Program-made: the position numbers and the translations under genes
Assembly (NCBI GenBank): GCA_949317995.1
Contig: OX439044.1
Location: forward strand, 19,244,641-19,308,640
Direction of reading: 5' to 3'
Origin: Acholoe squamosa
Taxonomy: Eukaryota > Annelida > Polychaeta > Phyllodocida > Polynoidae
Length of the DNA stretch: 64,000 nt
Notes under the pieces: generated by a model
Told to the model about the DNA's origin: nothing
Database searches by the model: none
The model's input: only the letters and a program-made list of their open reading frames with translations
Part shown: positions 37,029 through 48,413 of the stretch, piece after piece
How positions within the stretch are numbered: position 1 is the stretch's first letter
How the letters are laid out: every line of letters starts with the position of its first letter

Positions 37029-37332
37029 CTTGTTGTAGGTTGAGATTTATGTTGGCTGACATCTGTCCCATTGCATTCTTAGCCTCTACTCGGTAGTTCC
37101 CGGAGTCTGTAGGGGCTACATTCTTAAGCCGCAGTTTCAGAGTGTAATTATTGGGTCCATTAGGGTCGGCAGTGGCCACAATCCGTGGATCCGCACCCAG
37201 GGGGCTGTCTCCCAGGAACCATACAATGGCCGGCTTGGGATTTGCTTCAATATCAGTACTGAAGACGATGTCCTTGCCCTCCTGCCGAATGGCGGGCTTG
37301 GACAGAAAACGTGGGGCTTTCTTATCGCCCAT
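37029..37332 (-). CDS. twitchin: Twitchin-family giant muscle protein, exon 1: start codon and Ig domain 1
   Basis: The exon encodes an ATG followed by 101 codons: a five-residue leader (MGDKK) and one complete I-set immunoglobulin domain. The domain opens with APRFLSKPAIRQ, carries the strand-C tryptophan (AIVWF), and ends with the DSGNYRVEAKNAMGQ region and NINLNLQQ. This ending resembles the GESNANINLN-type ends of N-terminal Ig domains in twitchin and projectin. Family members are sarcomeric A-band proteins built of Ig and Fn3 modules with a kinase near the C-terminus. The donor at 37027-37028 reads CAACAAG|GTAAAT and leaves phase 1. The usual paired B- and F-strand cysteines are both absent (VFSTDIEA; GNYRVEA), which is common in cytosolic muscle Ig modules. 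The same exon carries 18 nt of 5' UTR. Titin-like or other Ig-repeat muscle proteins are the alternative; only the N-terminus is visible. Confidence 0.8.
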
Positions 37333-37342
37333 CGTGAACCAT
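37322..37342 (-). promoter_or_regulatory. Upstream ORF overlapping the twitchin start codon
   Basis: An ATG ten bases upstream of the main ATG opens a six-codon frame (MVHDGR, then TAA). It is out of frame with the protein and stops inside the fourth codon of the main ORF. Overlapping uORFs of this kind usually lower initiation at the main start codon. Its use here is inference. Confidence 0.5.
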
Positions 37343-37350
37343 CACTGAAC
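37333..37350 (-). other. 5' UTR portion of exon 1 with a 3' splice site
   Basis: In the transcript sense, a pyrimidine-rich tract followed by TATGCAG lies immediately before 37350, so the coding exon appears to begin with a spliced 18-nt 5' UTR. At least one non-coding exon and the main promoter should therefore lie at higher coordinates, at an unknown distance. This stretch also contains an upstream ATG (37340-37342). Confidence 0.6.
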
Positions 37351-39304
37351 CTGCATAGTGAAAAAGACAAATCCTTGTTATATATCTTCATGTAATTCAA
37401 ATATGGTTTAAATAATCTTGAAGTTGGTTTGCTTATTTCGAGAGGTTATGTTGCCACACAACCAGATGAAAGGGCACATTGTAAGAGAACATAACATGGA
37501 TATTCCATTTGGTTCGGTGTGGGTGGCTTTCTCAATAATAAATGAGACATGTACTGGGAATTGCGACCTTAATGCAGAAAGCACTAAGGGCCCTTTTCGC
37601 AGATAATATCTATTACTACCGGTAGATATTGAGAAACGACCCCCTGTATGTCTGTAAGGTGTTCAAGTGTGTCTAAAGAGGCTCTTCGACTGTTATCAAC
37701 CGTTATGCAATACATTAAAAGTAATTCAAGTGTTGAGCCTCCTAAAAAGCAAAAGTGATATAGTATGGTCTAGTTTTTTTTTTCAGTGACTATTTCTAGG
37801 CTCCAGTGCCTACCATTCCACACATGTCATCGTGTTCCTATCTAAATGTTCATGATTTCTTTCCCCTGGCATGGTTGCATTTCTGGCATGGTTGCATTAC
37901 TGGCACGGTTGCATTTTATTTTATGAATTCCCAAATGGACCTTATCATCCTATTGCTGCATCCCCGATGGCACAAATAAGTTAGCAGACACATCTTGGGC
38001 TTCAGACCCGCTGTATGCTTGCAGCACTGTCAATGTCAAAACAGTATTGGGAACAACTGTGGACAACTCAGTATGTGTAGAGGCGCATAATCTGACTCTA
38101 GGGGTAAAGCATTATAAAAACACCATACACCAGCTTTCTGTGTTTACCTGTACCACACCCCAATAACGCTACAATCTCCTGCTGGGACAACTAAGTGTTT
38201 ATACCATACAGTTTGGCCCTTGTCCGAGCACCAGTTACCTGTAGGGGTTACTGTGAGCAGCTCTGAGCTGGTCTGAGGAGCTCACTTAACACGCGCTTCC
38301 TAGGAGTATCAATGGAGTCATAGCTTTCAGTGTAAAATGCGCGCATTTTCTCTTACTGTCTGGTAACTGAATTTTCAATCTTAAATGTCATTGGTAATGG
38401 TTATTGCTGAGATTGATATAATAGACAGGATCATGTACTGCATAGAGGCACTTCCAATAAAAACTGCATTTTATATCAAATTTTTACCAACACTGTCTTG
38501 ATTCTACAATTAGAAAAAACTGCTACCCTAGTCGTGGCATCACATCGGCTACCTCTCACAATTCACAAAGCAGAGTTAAGACAACCTTATACATTTGACA
38601 GATGAAAGTTAAACCAACACCTTTTGAAACGTGGTAAACTAAGTCGTACCCACACGTAGCGTGACAAATTTGAGATGCTGACATTTAAAAAGCAAACTGA
38701 ATTTTACTAATGTATGCTTCAGACTAATACCTTTATGTCACTTCATCACTTGAGTAATCTGAAAGATTGGAAATAGAGATTGGTTTGTTTTTTTATAAAA
38801 TCCAGGTGTGCTTAGAGTGGGTAGACTACTAGGGGCCGGATACACCTGTGTGTATGCTCCACGTGCTGGTAGTGCCTCCTGTTTCCACACCTTGAGGCCA
38901 CCTGTGATGAGGGTTTACCTTAGTCCCTAACTCAGCCCCCAGACTGTACCCTATTACATCCCTGACCTCTTGCCATCTCAGTCCAGCTGTACAGAACAAG
39001 TGCAAATGCCTTATCTATTATATCTAATGTATTATACATGCTGTTTATGTACAGTGTGTGTCTTAAATCTGCTTGCCAGCATGCCACCATGGCCTGACTC
39101 CCTGGGAACCTTTTTGATGTGCTCTTACTGCAAGGTGCTTTATTTATACTGCTGCTCAGGAACTAACTAGTGCATCAGCACCTTTTTCTTTGCCTACTTG
39201 TAAGGTTGACATTGTGTGTACATTGAATTTACTGGTTGTATTATGTGAACTCCCTTCAGCATTCCCTGATCATTCTCCAATAAAGCATAAGGCTAACTGC
39301 CATA

Positions 39305-40211
39305 CACTGCAAAAATGGTGTTTAGATCCTAAACATAATTCTAAACATAATCTTGTCACGTTTTTCTGAACAAAATATTTATCATCCTAAACACATGAAA
39401 AGTGTTTAGAAAAATGACAGGTTTAGCTAATTAATGTCTTTATGCTATGAAGTGTTAAGGTTTTATGCTGGGGTTTCTTTCTGATTTGAATCATTTTGCT
39501 TAGATATTCAATTTGCCTGCCTATGCATATGATGATATTGTATTTCGGAATTGGCTTATGAATGCATTTAGGTTGAGGACCCTATATCATTCATGCCCAC
39601 TTTCTGAAGGGGATCAATGCACCTTCGTCTACAGGGGCAGCTGTACTGTCCAAGTATTTCATCTATACTGTATTGGACCCATAGCACATCAGTGCCAGTG
39701 CCCCATTGTCAAATACAACAGAGACACAAAAAGGATCTTGCCTTATATATTTTCTTAATTCACAAACTGGGTGTCCAAGCATTAGTTACTTACCCCTGGT
39801 GCACTAGTGGCAATGCCATAGGGTGTAATTGCATAGCCTCTTATTGCTGACATAATATACATACTGTATTAGGTAAAACTGTGATTTAGGAGAATACTGC
39901 AACACATTGTAACCAAGCAATAACAGGTGACTCCATGCAGAAGGTCAACTATAGATTAGAGCTGCCACCTTGTGTATATATTATGTCTAAACACCAAGAA
40001 ATATTAGTGTTTAAAAGCTAAATGCCTAGTTTCCTGTCTGTTTACAGTCTACACATGTAAACATGTCTAATGTAACTGTTTAGGTGTTTAGAATTTAAAT
40101 GTTTAAATCCTAAATACATGGTTGGCCAAACACCTATTGAACCAAAATGTTTAGATTTTAGACGTGTGTAGACCTAAACATGTTTAAATTCTAAACACCA
40201 TTTTTGAAGTG
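39305..40211. mobile_element. 0.9-kb inverted-repeat DNA element, CTAAAC-rich (copy 2)
   Basis: This is the same family and orientation as 2031-2931. The left end reads CACTGCAAAAATGGTGTTTAG and the right end CACCATTTTTGAAGTG, with TA on both sides (39303-39304, 40212-40213). The length is nearly the same (907 against 901 bp). The ends are well conserved but the middle has diverged a lot, apart from the recurring CTAAAC and GTTTAG words. Confidence 0.75.
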
Positions 40212-40963
40212 TAGAGCCCACCTCTAAACTTTATTTAGGTATAATTGATCACTGGATGCAATTGCCTAGAGAAAGGGATTCCAGTGAAAGGTCACTCAGT
40301 CGCTTTCACATATCTGCTGTAAGTAGCACTCTTCTTTTTTTTCTGGCTACTATGAATGGGCAGAATTTATTCTTTTATCCCCCAGCACAGGACACTCTAT
40401 TAAGTTGTAAATTGCCTCTCCACTCCCTTCTAGTTTGGTTCAAATTAAATTGTCTGGTACCTGTTTCTTATAGTCTACATATTATTCTCTATATTTTTGT
40501 TATGCATCCATGAAACAGGAGGGATGCTGAGTACCTTCCTTAGAGTATGCCCGGTGGTATTTATCATACCTTCTCCCCCATTAGCAGTATTTTGAATGGC
40601 ATGGAGAAAATAGACAGAATTGAACGGGGATTTGTCGTTTCAGGCTGTTTCCCAAAGCGTAGATGTCAGACTGTCTCCCCCGCAGCTGTAGTTGAACTCT
40701 ATTTAATTCATGTTCTCTTGGTAAATAAAACTCCCTGAAAACCCGCAGTTTGATGAGGGATTTGAGGCTGGAGAACGGGGTATTAAGAATGAGAGTCGGT
40801 TTCTTCATGCCCCAGTGAGGAATGGGAGCTTTCTTACAAACAAATCCAGAGTAAGGGTCGTTCCAACATGAAATAAAATGGATTTCTTATCATCATCTCA
40901 AATGATCTCACAATGGTTGATGCAAAACAACAGGTTTTAAGGTTATTAATTTTCTTAAAAGTA

Positions 40964-41057
40964 GTCGTCTCGGCTACTACATAAATTAGTCATCTCAGCT
41001 ACTACATAAAGAAGTCGTCTCGGCTACTACATAAAGTAGTCGTCTCGGCTAGCACAT
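40964..41057. repeat. Tandem repeat, 25-bp unit, about 4 copies
   Basis: The unit GTCGTCTCGGCTACTACATA (plus AAGTA) is repeated four times, with a few substitutions and a truncated final copy. Confidence 0.85.
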
Positions 41058-44000
41058 GAGATCATTTTATTTTATTTTCTTGAAATAACCTAGTTTGCTC
41101 CGTAGCCACTGCATAAACATGAAGTTATTCAAATATTTCGTTCATCCCAGTCAAATACTTTGTGACCGCCCTTTTGTAAATTCCTAGTCAAATGTAGGAG
41201 TTAAGAGAGGGAAAAAGGGGCGTATTTTGCTTTGGAATAATGAACAATAATCATTCCCTGGGCACCCCTATGGCACCCCATAGGGGTCAGACCCCCAGCA
41301 CGCCCCTGGGGGGGAGCACTTGGCGACTATTGCCTACTCGGTGTAGTGATGTGAATGCGTTCTGCTTCTGTAGTCACAAGTGGTTTCCGCTTCCCCAGCC
41401 GTCGCCATAGTTAAGCGTCCCGTTGCCATAGTTACCACATCTCAGGTGTTTGATGCTAAGGGTTCTGTGTGGGGTGATGGGAGAGGAGGTAGCAGCCTAT
41501 ACAAATGTGCCTGTTGTTGAGGATAACAGTTATCGGAAGCACTTGGTGAGTGGGGGTTGATTGTCGGGCGAGTTGCTCTGAGCACCTGATAACCAGCTCA
41601 TGCTGCCTTCTTTACACATAGCACTCACAGTGAGATGGGATTGTGCAGAGAAAAAAGTGCTCCTCGCGAAGGGAGCATAGGGAGCAATTGCCATAGGCAT
41701 ATGTAGGGCCTAAAGACTTATGTTTAGGAGAGATACAGTAGCATAGCAATAATTATGGTAAAAAGGTATGTAGTGATAACACAGGGGGGGAACTGGACTA
41801 TTTCCTTCTATTTCCTTCTCTGAGTTTCCAATAGCTCTGAATTATAAAACGTCCAGAAAATAGTATTACAAATGATAAACAGAGGTAAAAGAGTGACATA
41901 GTGTTGGACGATCTTACAGCAGGACCATTGTATTAATTGCCTTTCCAAAAATTCCAAATCAAACCAAATGCAGGGTGTCTGAAAAAAATGCAAATGCGGT
42001 AGACTGCCAAACAAAGAGAGTGATCTGGGTAGGTTTCAGAGGATGAGACTGCAACATGACCAGTCCCACTCACTAACCAAGCAACCCCAACAACTTACAC
42101 CTATAACCCTAACCCTCCTACTCTTGTAGTACCCTAACACCCCCCCTCCCACCCTCACCTCCCTATTCCTCCTGCACTCTGCCATAAACACAAATTAAAT
42201 CTATTCTGGGGACGAGTGCTGCCTACTGCCGGCGGAAACACTCCCCTTGGTTTACTTCGCGGCAGAGGCTACATGGAGTGTTTAGTTACCTCCAGCACAC
42301 AGATGCCCAGCGGCTCAGAAACATTAAGTCTAATCAATCTCATTTGTGACCGAACAAATCATGTCTCACAAGGCACAACATTCTTAGGGCCCTATTTGTA
42401 GCCTGTTTCAACAGTTGTATCTCGATTTTAATGCATTCATATGATCAGCATAATAAAAGTTCTACCCCCTCCGCCTTCCCATATCAGGTAGATTAATAAT
42501 TGACTAAAATTTAATATACAATATACGTCCTTCCACATATAATACTATTGCCTTAACCAGATTACCTTTACAATTCTAGAAGAGCGGTGCTATAATCCAC
42601 GATGGCTAAAAAGGACGCACATCTCTTCTAAGGCAGAGAAAGTCTACCTCGCAGTAATTCAAACTGCCTATTTTTAAACGGCTAAAGGTCTATACACCCT
42701 TGGCCACCTGGTGGAATCAATGCTGTGGTGTGGTGGCAGAGTCTAAGCACAACCTTCGACCTCCTTTTTTCACCTCCTGGATCTTTTTGCAAGAGGAGAT
42801 CGAGGATGTAGAACTGGCGGGGGGCTTGAAGTATGGCTACCCACAAGGCGCCTGGCTTGTTAGCCTGTGCCTGGAGTAGGGAGCCTGGAGGTAAATGGCT
42901 GCCTGGAAGCAAAGCTGGTTTGATGAACACTTACCTTTCACCTAGGTTATTAATTTCCAGGCAGGTGCGTTGGGCTAACGTATAAATCTCCTAGTCCAAG
43001 CCTCTTGCCTACAATGAAGGTGAAAAGAACTCCTGGGCACGGCCTGGAGGATCGTCTTTAATGATCTCACTCCAGAGATGATTTACAAGGAGTAGAAATA
43101 ATGAGGGAGAGCTCCCATCAGTATCCCAATATAGTATGACAGCAATTAATCCCGGTTTTGGTTACAATAGATTGATGCCCATCATCAATCAAGGCCGAAG
43201 AACTCAATATTACCCCAACACACTCTGTATATGAGTACTTGCACCGCCTCACCCGTGTGTACTAACTGCTGGAGGGGTGGTCAGTGAGCGGTCAGTACTG
43301 GCCGAATGAGGAGGGAGGGTGAGTGTGGGGTAAGTCCAGTTGGGATACTTCCTGTGTTTGCCAGGGGATCTAGGGACCTGCAGGTCGGGCTGGTGTCTAC
43401 CGCTGTCTGAATGCCTAGGTCTCAGTGCAATGGTCTTGTCCAGTCTCCTTGTGTCTTTTAATAAGCATACACTGCCCCCTGCTAAGTTAACCTACACCCC
43501 ATCCCTCATGTATACCATAGTATGTATACATCTTGTGTCCCTCCTCCCACCTCTTACCTCTCACCTAACAGACTGCATCACTCCAGGTGTCAACCTACTC
43601 AACAACAAGTCAGATATGCACCCAGCTATATGCCAATTGCTCTTTCCAGCAGCCACCACCTTGGTAAAGATCAGTAAGCACCTAGGCAAAAATACCCAAA
43701 AGACTGATTATACCAAGCAGTGCACCTCGAAATGAACAAAATCTTTTTTGTATCACCATTTGACATTTATACATCAGAGGGTATCCATGTGTATCATAGC
43801 AAAGGGGAAATACAAAATGAAAACCAGTTGCAATGTCATTGCCTATATATCAGTTATATATGTATATCTCTGTACATGTATTTTTGTCAGGTGCTACCTG
43901 GTTCTTCTTATCAGCCACAGCAGATATAGTGCTCTTCAGAGCAGGGATATTTGTATTAGGCCTTGTCTGGAAGGTGTATCTGGGAATAAAATGTCCATGC

Positions 44001-45120
44001 CTCAGGATAACCTGATATGCTAATGGTATAAATATGCTAATGGTATATAATCGGTTGTTGATTCCAATAGTTTTGCCTTTACACAGACACATATTCAAGG
44101 TTTCTCAATTGCCATGGTAATGATTAAGTAAACCATTTAACATCAAGCATATCCATTGCAGACCCAACTTCAGTAGCAATCTGTTCAGTCACCCATGTGT
44201 CAAGGGTTCTCTAGTCTGTCATAAGAGTTACCATTCATCGCAGGCAGTTGAATCAAATTTGATTCAACGATTCATAGCTATTCATTCTGCTAGTACCCTG
44301 ATAACTCGCGCTAAGGCGTGTCTTATACATGAAGATTGATTCTTGTTGCGCCTTATAGAATCTGTCTGAAGTATAGGCGAGGATATTAAGATCTCGAACT
44401 GTACTATAGATCAATGCGGCAAGTAAATGACTTTTCAGAGAATGCTGGCTGCTGTTGTTGATAAAGTTTGTTTTTTTTTACTATTGAAAGGTTAACCTAA
44501 CGAGAATAGAAATACCCATTGGCGTATTGTAAATTGTTTGCATTTATGGACACTAAAAGAAAAAAAAAGAGCATTCCACTAAGATTCACCTAAACACAAG
44601 TTTATTCATACAAAAATTCACCCTTTGTAGTCACATGGGCCTATGGGCTGGTGCACATCAAGCCCCAAATGTGCCTTATAAATGGATCTCGAATGAACTC
44701 TGGTTTGCACACCTTATAACTGGGGTAGTTCAAATTTGGGTTCTGATCTTCCTGGAACCATTGTGAAGTCTACAGCTGAATGATACACACATACAGAAAG
44801 GTGCATGAATAGGTTGATATTTGTCTAAAGGAATGGTGTTAATTGAACTGAATAAGAAAAGATGTGCCAAATTCCTATCACGTGAGATACTGTGTTTTAT
44901 TTTATGTGAATAACTTCTTCCCATAGAGATAGCATTGCATGGCCGATCTGCACACCCCCAGTGGCGTAATGTGTGCCGATCCACCACAGCGGCCGATCCA
45001 CCACTGCAGCCTCGTTCTGGGTGCATGTAAATATTCAAAATGGCGGACCGGCACTCGTACGGGGAACTACGGTACCAGATTTTGATAATTTCTCCTTATT
45101 TAAACCCCCTAAAAACATAA

Positions 45121-45256
45121 AATAAATATAGAACTAAACTCCCCTGGTGTCCTCGGTGGCCGATCACCCGAGGGCGTTAGCCCGAGGGGGAGACCCCCCT
45201 CGTGGTGGATCGGCCACCTCGTACACCACAGTCGTTTAGTTCTATCTATATTATTT
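45121..45256. repeat. 136-bp hairpin with GC-rich core
   Basis: The outer arms are AATAAATATAGAACTAAAC and the matching GTTTAGTTCTATCTATATT. Inside, GGTGGCCGATCACC pairs with GGTGGATCGGCCACC. The word CCGATCCACCAC also occurs at 44976-45005, suggesting a larger element reaching left to about 44940. Confidence 0.6.
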
Positions 45257-46202
45257 CAAGTGATCCTTTGATTATGGACCCAAATAGCAATATCCTGGGA
45301 GAATCAACTAGAATACCTGGATGTGTGGAGTATAATGCACCCTAAGGAAATTGTTCCTAAATTTATGCTTGCATAGAATCCTCCTTTCAGTTCTTGCGGA
45401 CCAATCACATTGCATGCATATTTGTTAGTTGTGATCACACAGATTATGTATACAGTTTACAACACTGTGTCAGAGTTAACAGGTTTACGACATTATTGGT
45501 TCCTGAGGGAGTCAGGCTCTAGGATTGCTGACCAAAGCCTCTAATAAACATAACCCTAAAATACATCCTGAGCATGAGACAAACAGTACTTGTATGCTAA
45601 GTCATACCTTTGGTGAGGATATTTATAATGAACATGTTGCAACTTTTGCCTATTATGTAGACACTCAGAGCACACCAATGTCCAGGTAACTTCATCCTGC
45701 CTCTGGACAAACCATCTTCCAAATAAGCTAGGGTAAATCAATTTTTTGTCACCAATTTCAGTATTATAACATGTTTCTATTTCTAGATAGGACCTGCACT
45801 TTTGCGGTTATAGAATAAGACCACCTGACCAGAATGACAAATGACAATTTTCTTTTATTTGTCTGTCCCCACTTGGCAAAAGGCCTGATGTTGATGGAGA
45901 AAGACAGACACTCATAGTAGGTAGTCCAGGTAACCTAGCTTTGTACTATTGTGGTCGGCATATACTCGTTATATCCTTTTAACAGAATCTCCTCGCTTCT
46001 AGAATAGAACATTAAAAGAACGTATGATTTTGTTTTGGTATACTCAATCATTCTATTCAGAGCACAGACTTACTCTAATAAAACATTCATATGGTATTAC
46101 CAGTTAAACAGTGGAGACATTGATATTGAGTAAGGGCTTATCAAACTGGACCAAATGTTTAATTCAAGCGAGGAAAAATGACATCAAATTTACTGTGAAT
46201 GG

Positions 46203-46466
46203 CAGGGGCGTAGGAAAAAAATTTGCCAAGAATTATAATAAATTGAACAAGAGATTAAAGCTTTGCATCTAGAATTATATTGATATAGTAATAGGATAGA
46301 GAAAATGAGGACCTGGGCCTCAAATCAGGTCGAAAATTCATCAAAAATTACTTTTCTATACAAAGTTTAGTATAGGCGCTATTGCTCTTGAGCCAACAAT
46401 TCAAGGTGGTCGAGGTGGGACCCCCGCTGCCCCCCCCCCAATGACGATTTGCTTCCTACACCTCTG
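46203..46466. mobile_element. 264-bp element with AGGGGCGTAGG ends (copy 2)
   Basis: It starts CAGGGGCGTAGGAA and ends TTCCTACACCTCTG. It shares AGGACCTGGGCCT and adjacent sequence with the reverse complement of 26050-26361. No ORF is visible. Confidence 0.55.
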
Positions 46467-46730
46467 GAATGCCATTGTATGCGTCCCAGTAAACACCTAA
46501 CAACACTTCTATTATATATCATCTTATACTGGGACTACTATGCACAAGAACACACGAATTCAGAGAATCCATAGCACCTGTCTGTTAACCATTATGGAAT
46601 GTGATTATGTTCTCCTGTATCAGCTGTACATGATAGAAGGCCTTCAAAGAGGAGGCTAGAGTATGCAGCTCTCTTACTACCCTTCCTCTGTACACCCCTC
46701 ACATATATCACTTCTATTTGTGTTTTCCAG

Positions 46731-46799
46731 GAACAGGCTTCCTCATCTCCTGCAGCATGAAAACATTCTTTGAACCGCCCTCATGTCTTCCCACATCAG
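46731..46799 (+). CDS. Weak candidate exon on the plus strand (possible start at 46757)
   Basis: A TTGTGTTTTCCAG acceptor is followed by 69 bases and a GTGAGT donor. One frame is open throughout and contains an ATG at 46757 (MKTFFEPPSCLPTS, then G in phase 1). The splice signals are good, but 69 bases is too short to judge coding. I recognise no domain and found no partner exon. It may be a first coding exon, part of a non-coding RNA, or chance. Confidence 0.2.
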
Positions 46800-47689
46800 G
46801 TGAGTGTTTAATAATGGGTGGTCAGGTCTAGATGTAGGAGAAAGACAGACATGTAGGGTAGACCACCCTAGATTCGACCACTTTCATCTATGGTACCTTC
46901 ATTAAATCGACAACGTACTGCAGGTTAAAATCTGACATATAGGATGCAATTCTGTACAACAATTTATTAACTATCCCTGATTGATGGCTTAAGCCGGTGA
47001 AATATATATGGCATTAGCCTACGTTTATCTAAATGACATTGTAGAAGTAAATATTCAGCACCAAGTGCTGTATTCACAGGCATAAATCGGTCGGATAAGC
47101 ACTAATCCGACTGATTTTCTCTATACTTTTGATATATTATAATCATCCGATTAGGGCTATTCCAACCGATTGTACGCCTGTGGAACCAGGGCTGTAGGGT
47201 ACTGTCTGGGGTCGTCGGGAACAAGGCCAACCCAATATCCACCTCTAACCCTACCTCCATGTCAGCAAACCAGCAGCGGCCATTCATCAGACACTTAAAA
47301 AAGAAGCACAACAGGGCCGTGTGCAAAATGCCAGCTGAATGGTGGAGGCGATAATAGGTGAACTTCCTGTTGGCGTGGCAGGGATCACGTGCCAATGGAG
47401 TACATGGGAACTACAATGATTAAGAATGTGTATGATCAGCGGGAGGGAGTTATGGCGATGGTGTATAGGAAAGCTTCACTCTTTGGCTCTTCCCTTTATC
47501 CATTCTGTGGCAATTATGTAATGCTGAGTGCTGCCTTCTCCTCAAGTGTATGGGCTATTAGAATATATATATATCCATCTTCTTATTTCCATTACACCAC
47601 CCACAGATTATGTCCTGCTCTAGTGGCTAAGTGAAATATATGCCTTTTTATGTCAGTGGCTAAGTTAAATATATATGCCTTTTTATGTT

Positions 47690-47905
47690 AAAACCTGGAA
47701 GATCTGAAACTAGTCAGTGGTGACGACTTTAGGTTCTCAGGTTGAAAATACCTAAAACTACAACTTTAGGTGGTCAGCATGACGACTCTGTACTGTCAGA
47801 ATTGTCATCCTGATGACTTAACCACCTAAAGTTGTAGTTTTAGTTATTGTCAACCTGAGGACCTAAAGTCGTCACACCTGACTAGTTTTAGATCTTCCAG
47901 GTTTT
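47690..47905. mobile_element. 216-bp palindromic miniature element
   Basis: The arms are about 85-100 nt and imperfect. They start AAAACCTGGAAGATCT and end AGATCTTCCAGGTTTT, with inner pairs such as AAAACTACAACTTTAGGTGGT and its complement. Words like CCTAAAGTCGTCA link it to 22000-23488 and 23828-24550. Confidence 0.7.
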
Positions 47906-48166
47906 CAGTGCAATGCCTTTAAACTCTGCCCAGCATGTTCTGTTTCAACACCCCTATCTAAGTTTAAGAAAAGTGGGTTGCTCCTTGGGTCATCGCCCTC
48001 CACTCTCTATAGAAATATATGTCAGTTGTGACAGGGAGCCCCATGCACACTGTCAATTAGTGTCAGAAACCCGACCTGTGTTTACAGGATGGTATTTGCA
48101 GACTTGTCACTATGGTTCCCAGTTGCGTACTGAATGGAAACCGTGTTATTCTTAACGTATGTACCG

Positions 48167-48413
48167 CACTCTAAGAAATAACTGTTGAATTTACAATGTA
48201 CCAGGGACCCTTGTAAAAGCGGACAGTGAACAACCATAATTCTATTGCAAAATGATTGAAAATGAAAATGATTAGTTTCTTCAATGGAGCCCTAGATGGC
48301 AGTATACAAAAGCACTGTGTTACATTGAATCTCTGTAAGAGTAATGCTGACGATCTTGTCCCAAAGCTGGCAGAAAACCGCCATTAATTTGACGGCATTA
48401 GTTTTATCCAGTG
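48167..48413. mobile_element. 247-bp element with CACT...CAGTG ends (copy 2)
   Basis: Same family and orientation as 32495-32728, but clearly diverged. Both copies carry an AGRTGGCAGT core at the same relative place. Confidence 0.55.

Noticed and set aside
42937-42990. Possible non-coding first exon of the twitchin gene ending at a GTAAGT-like donor
   Set aside because: A single donor match cannot place a non-coding exon in 26 kb; RNA evidence is needed.
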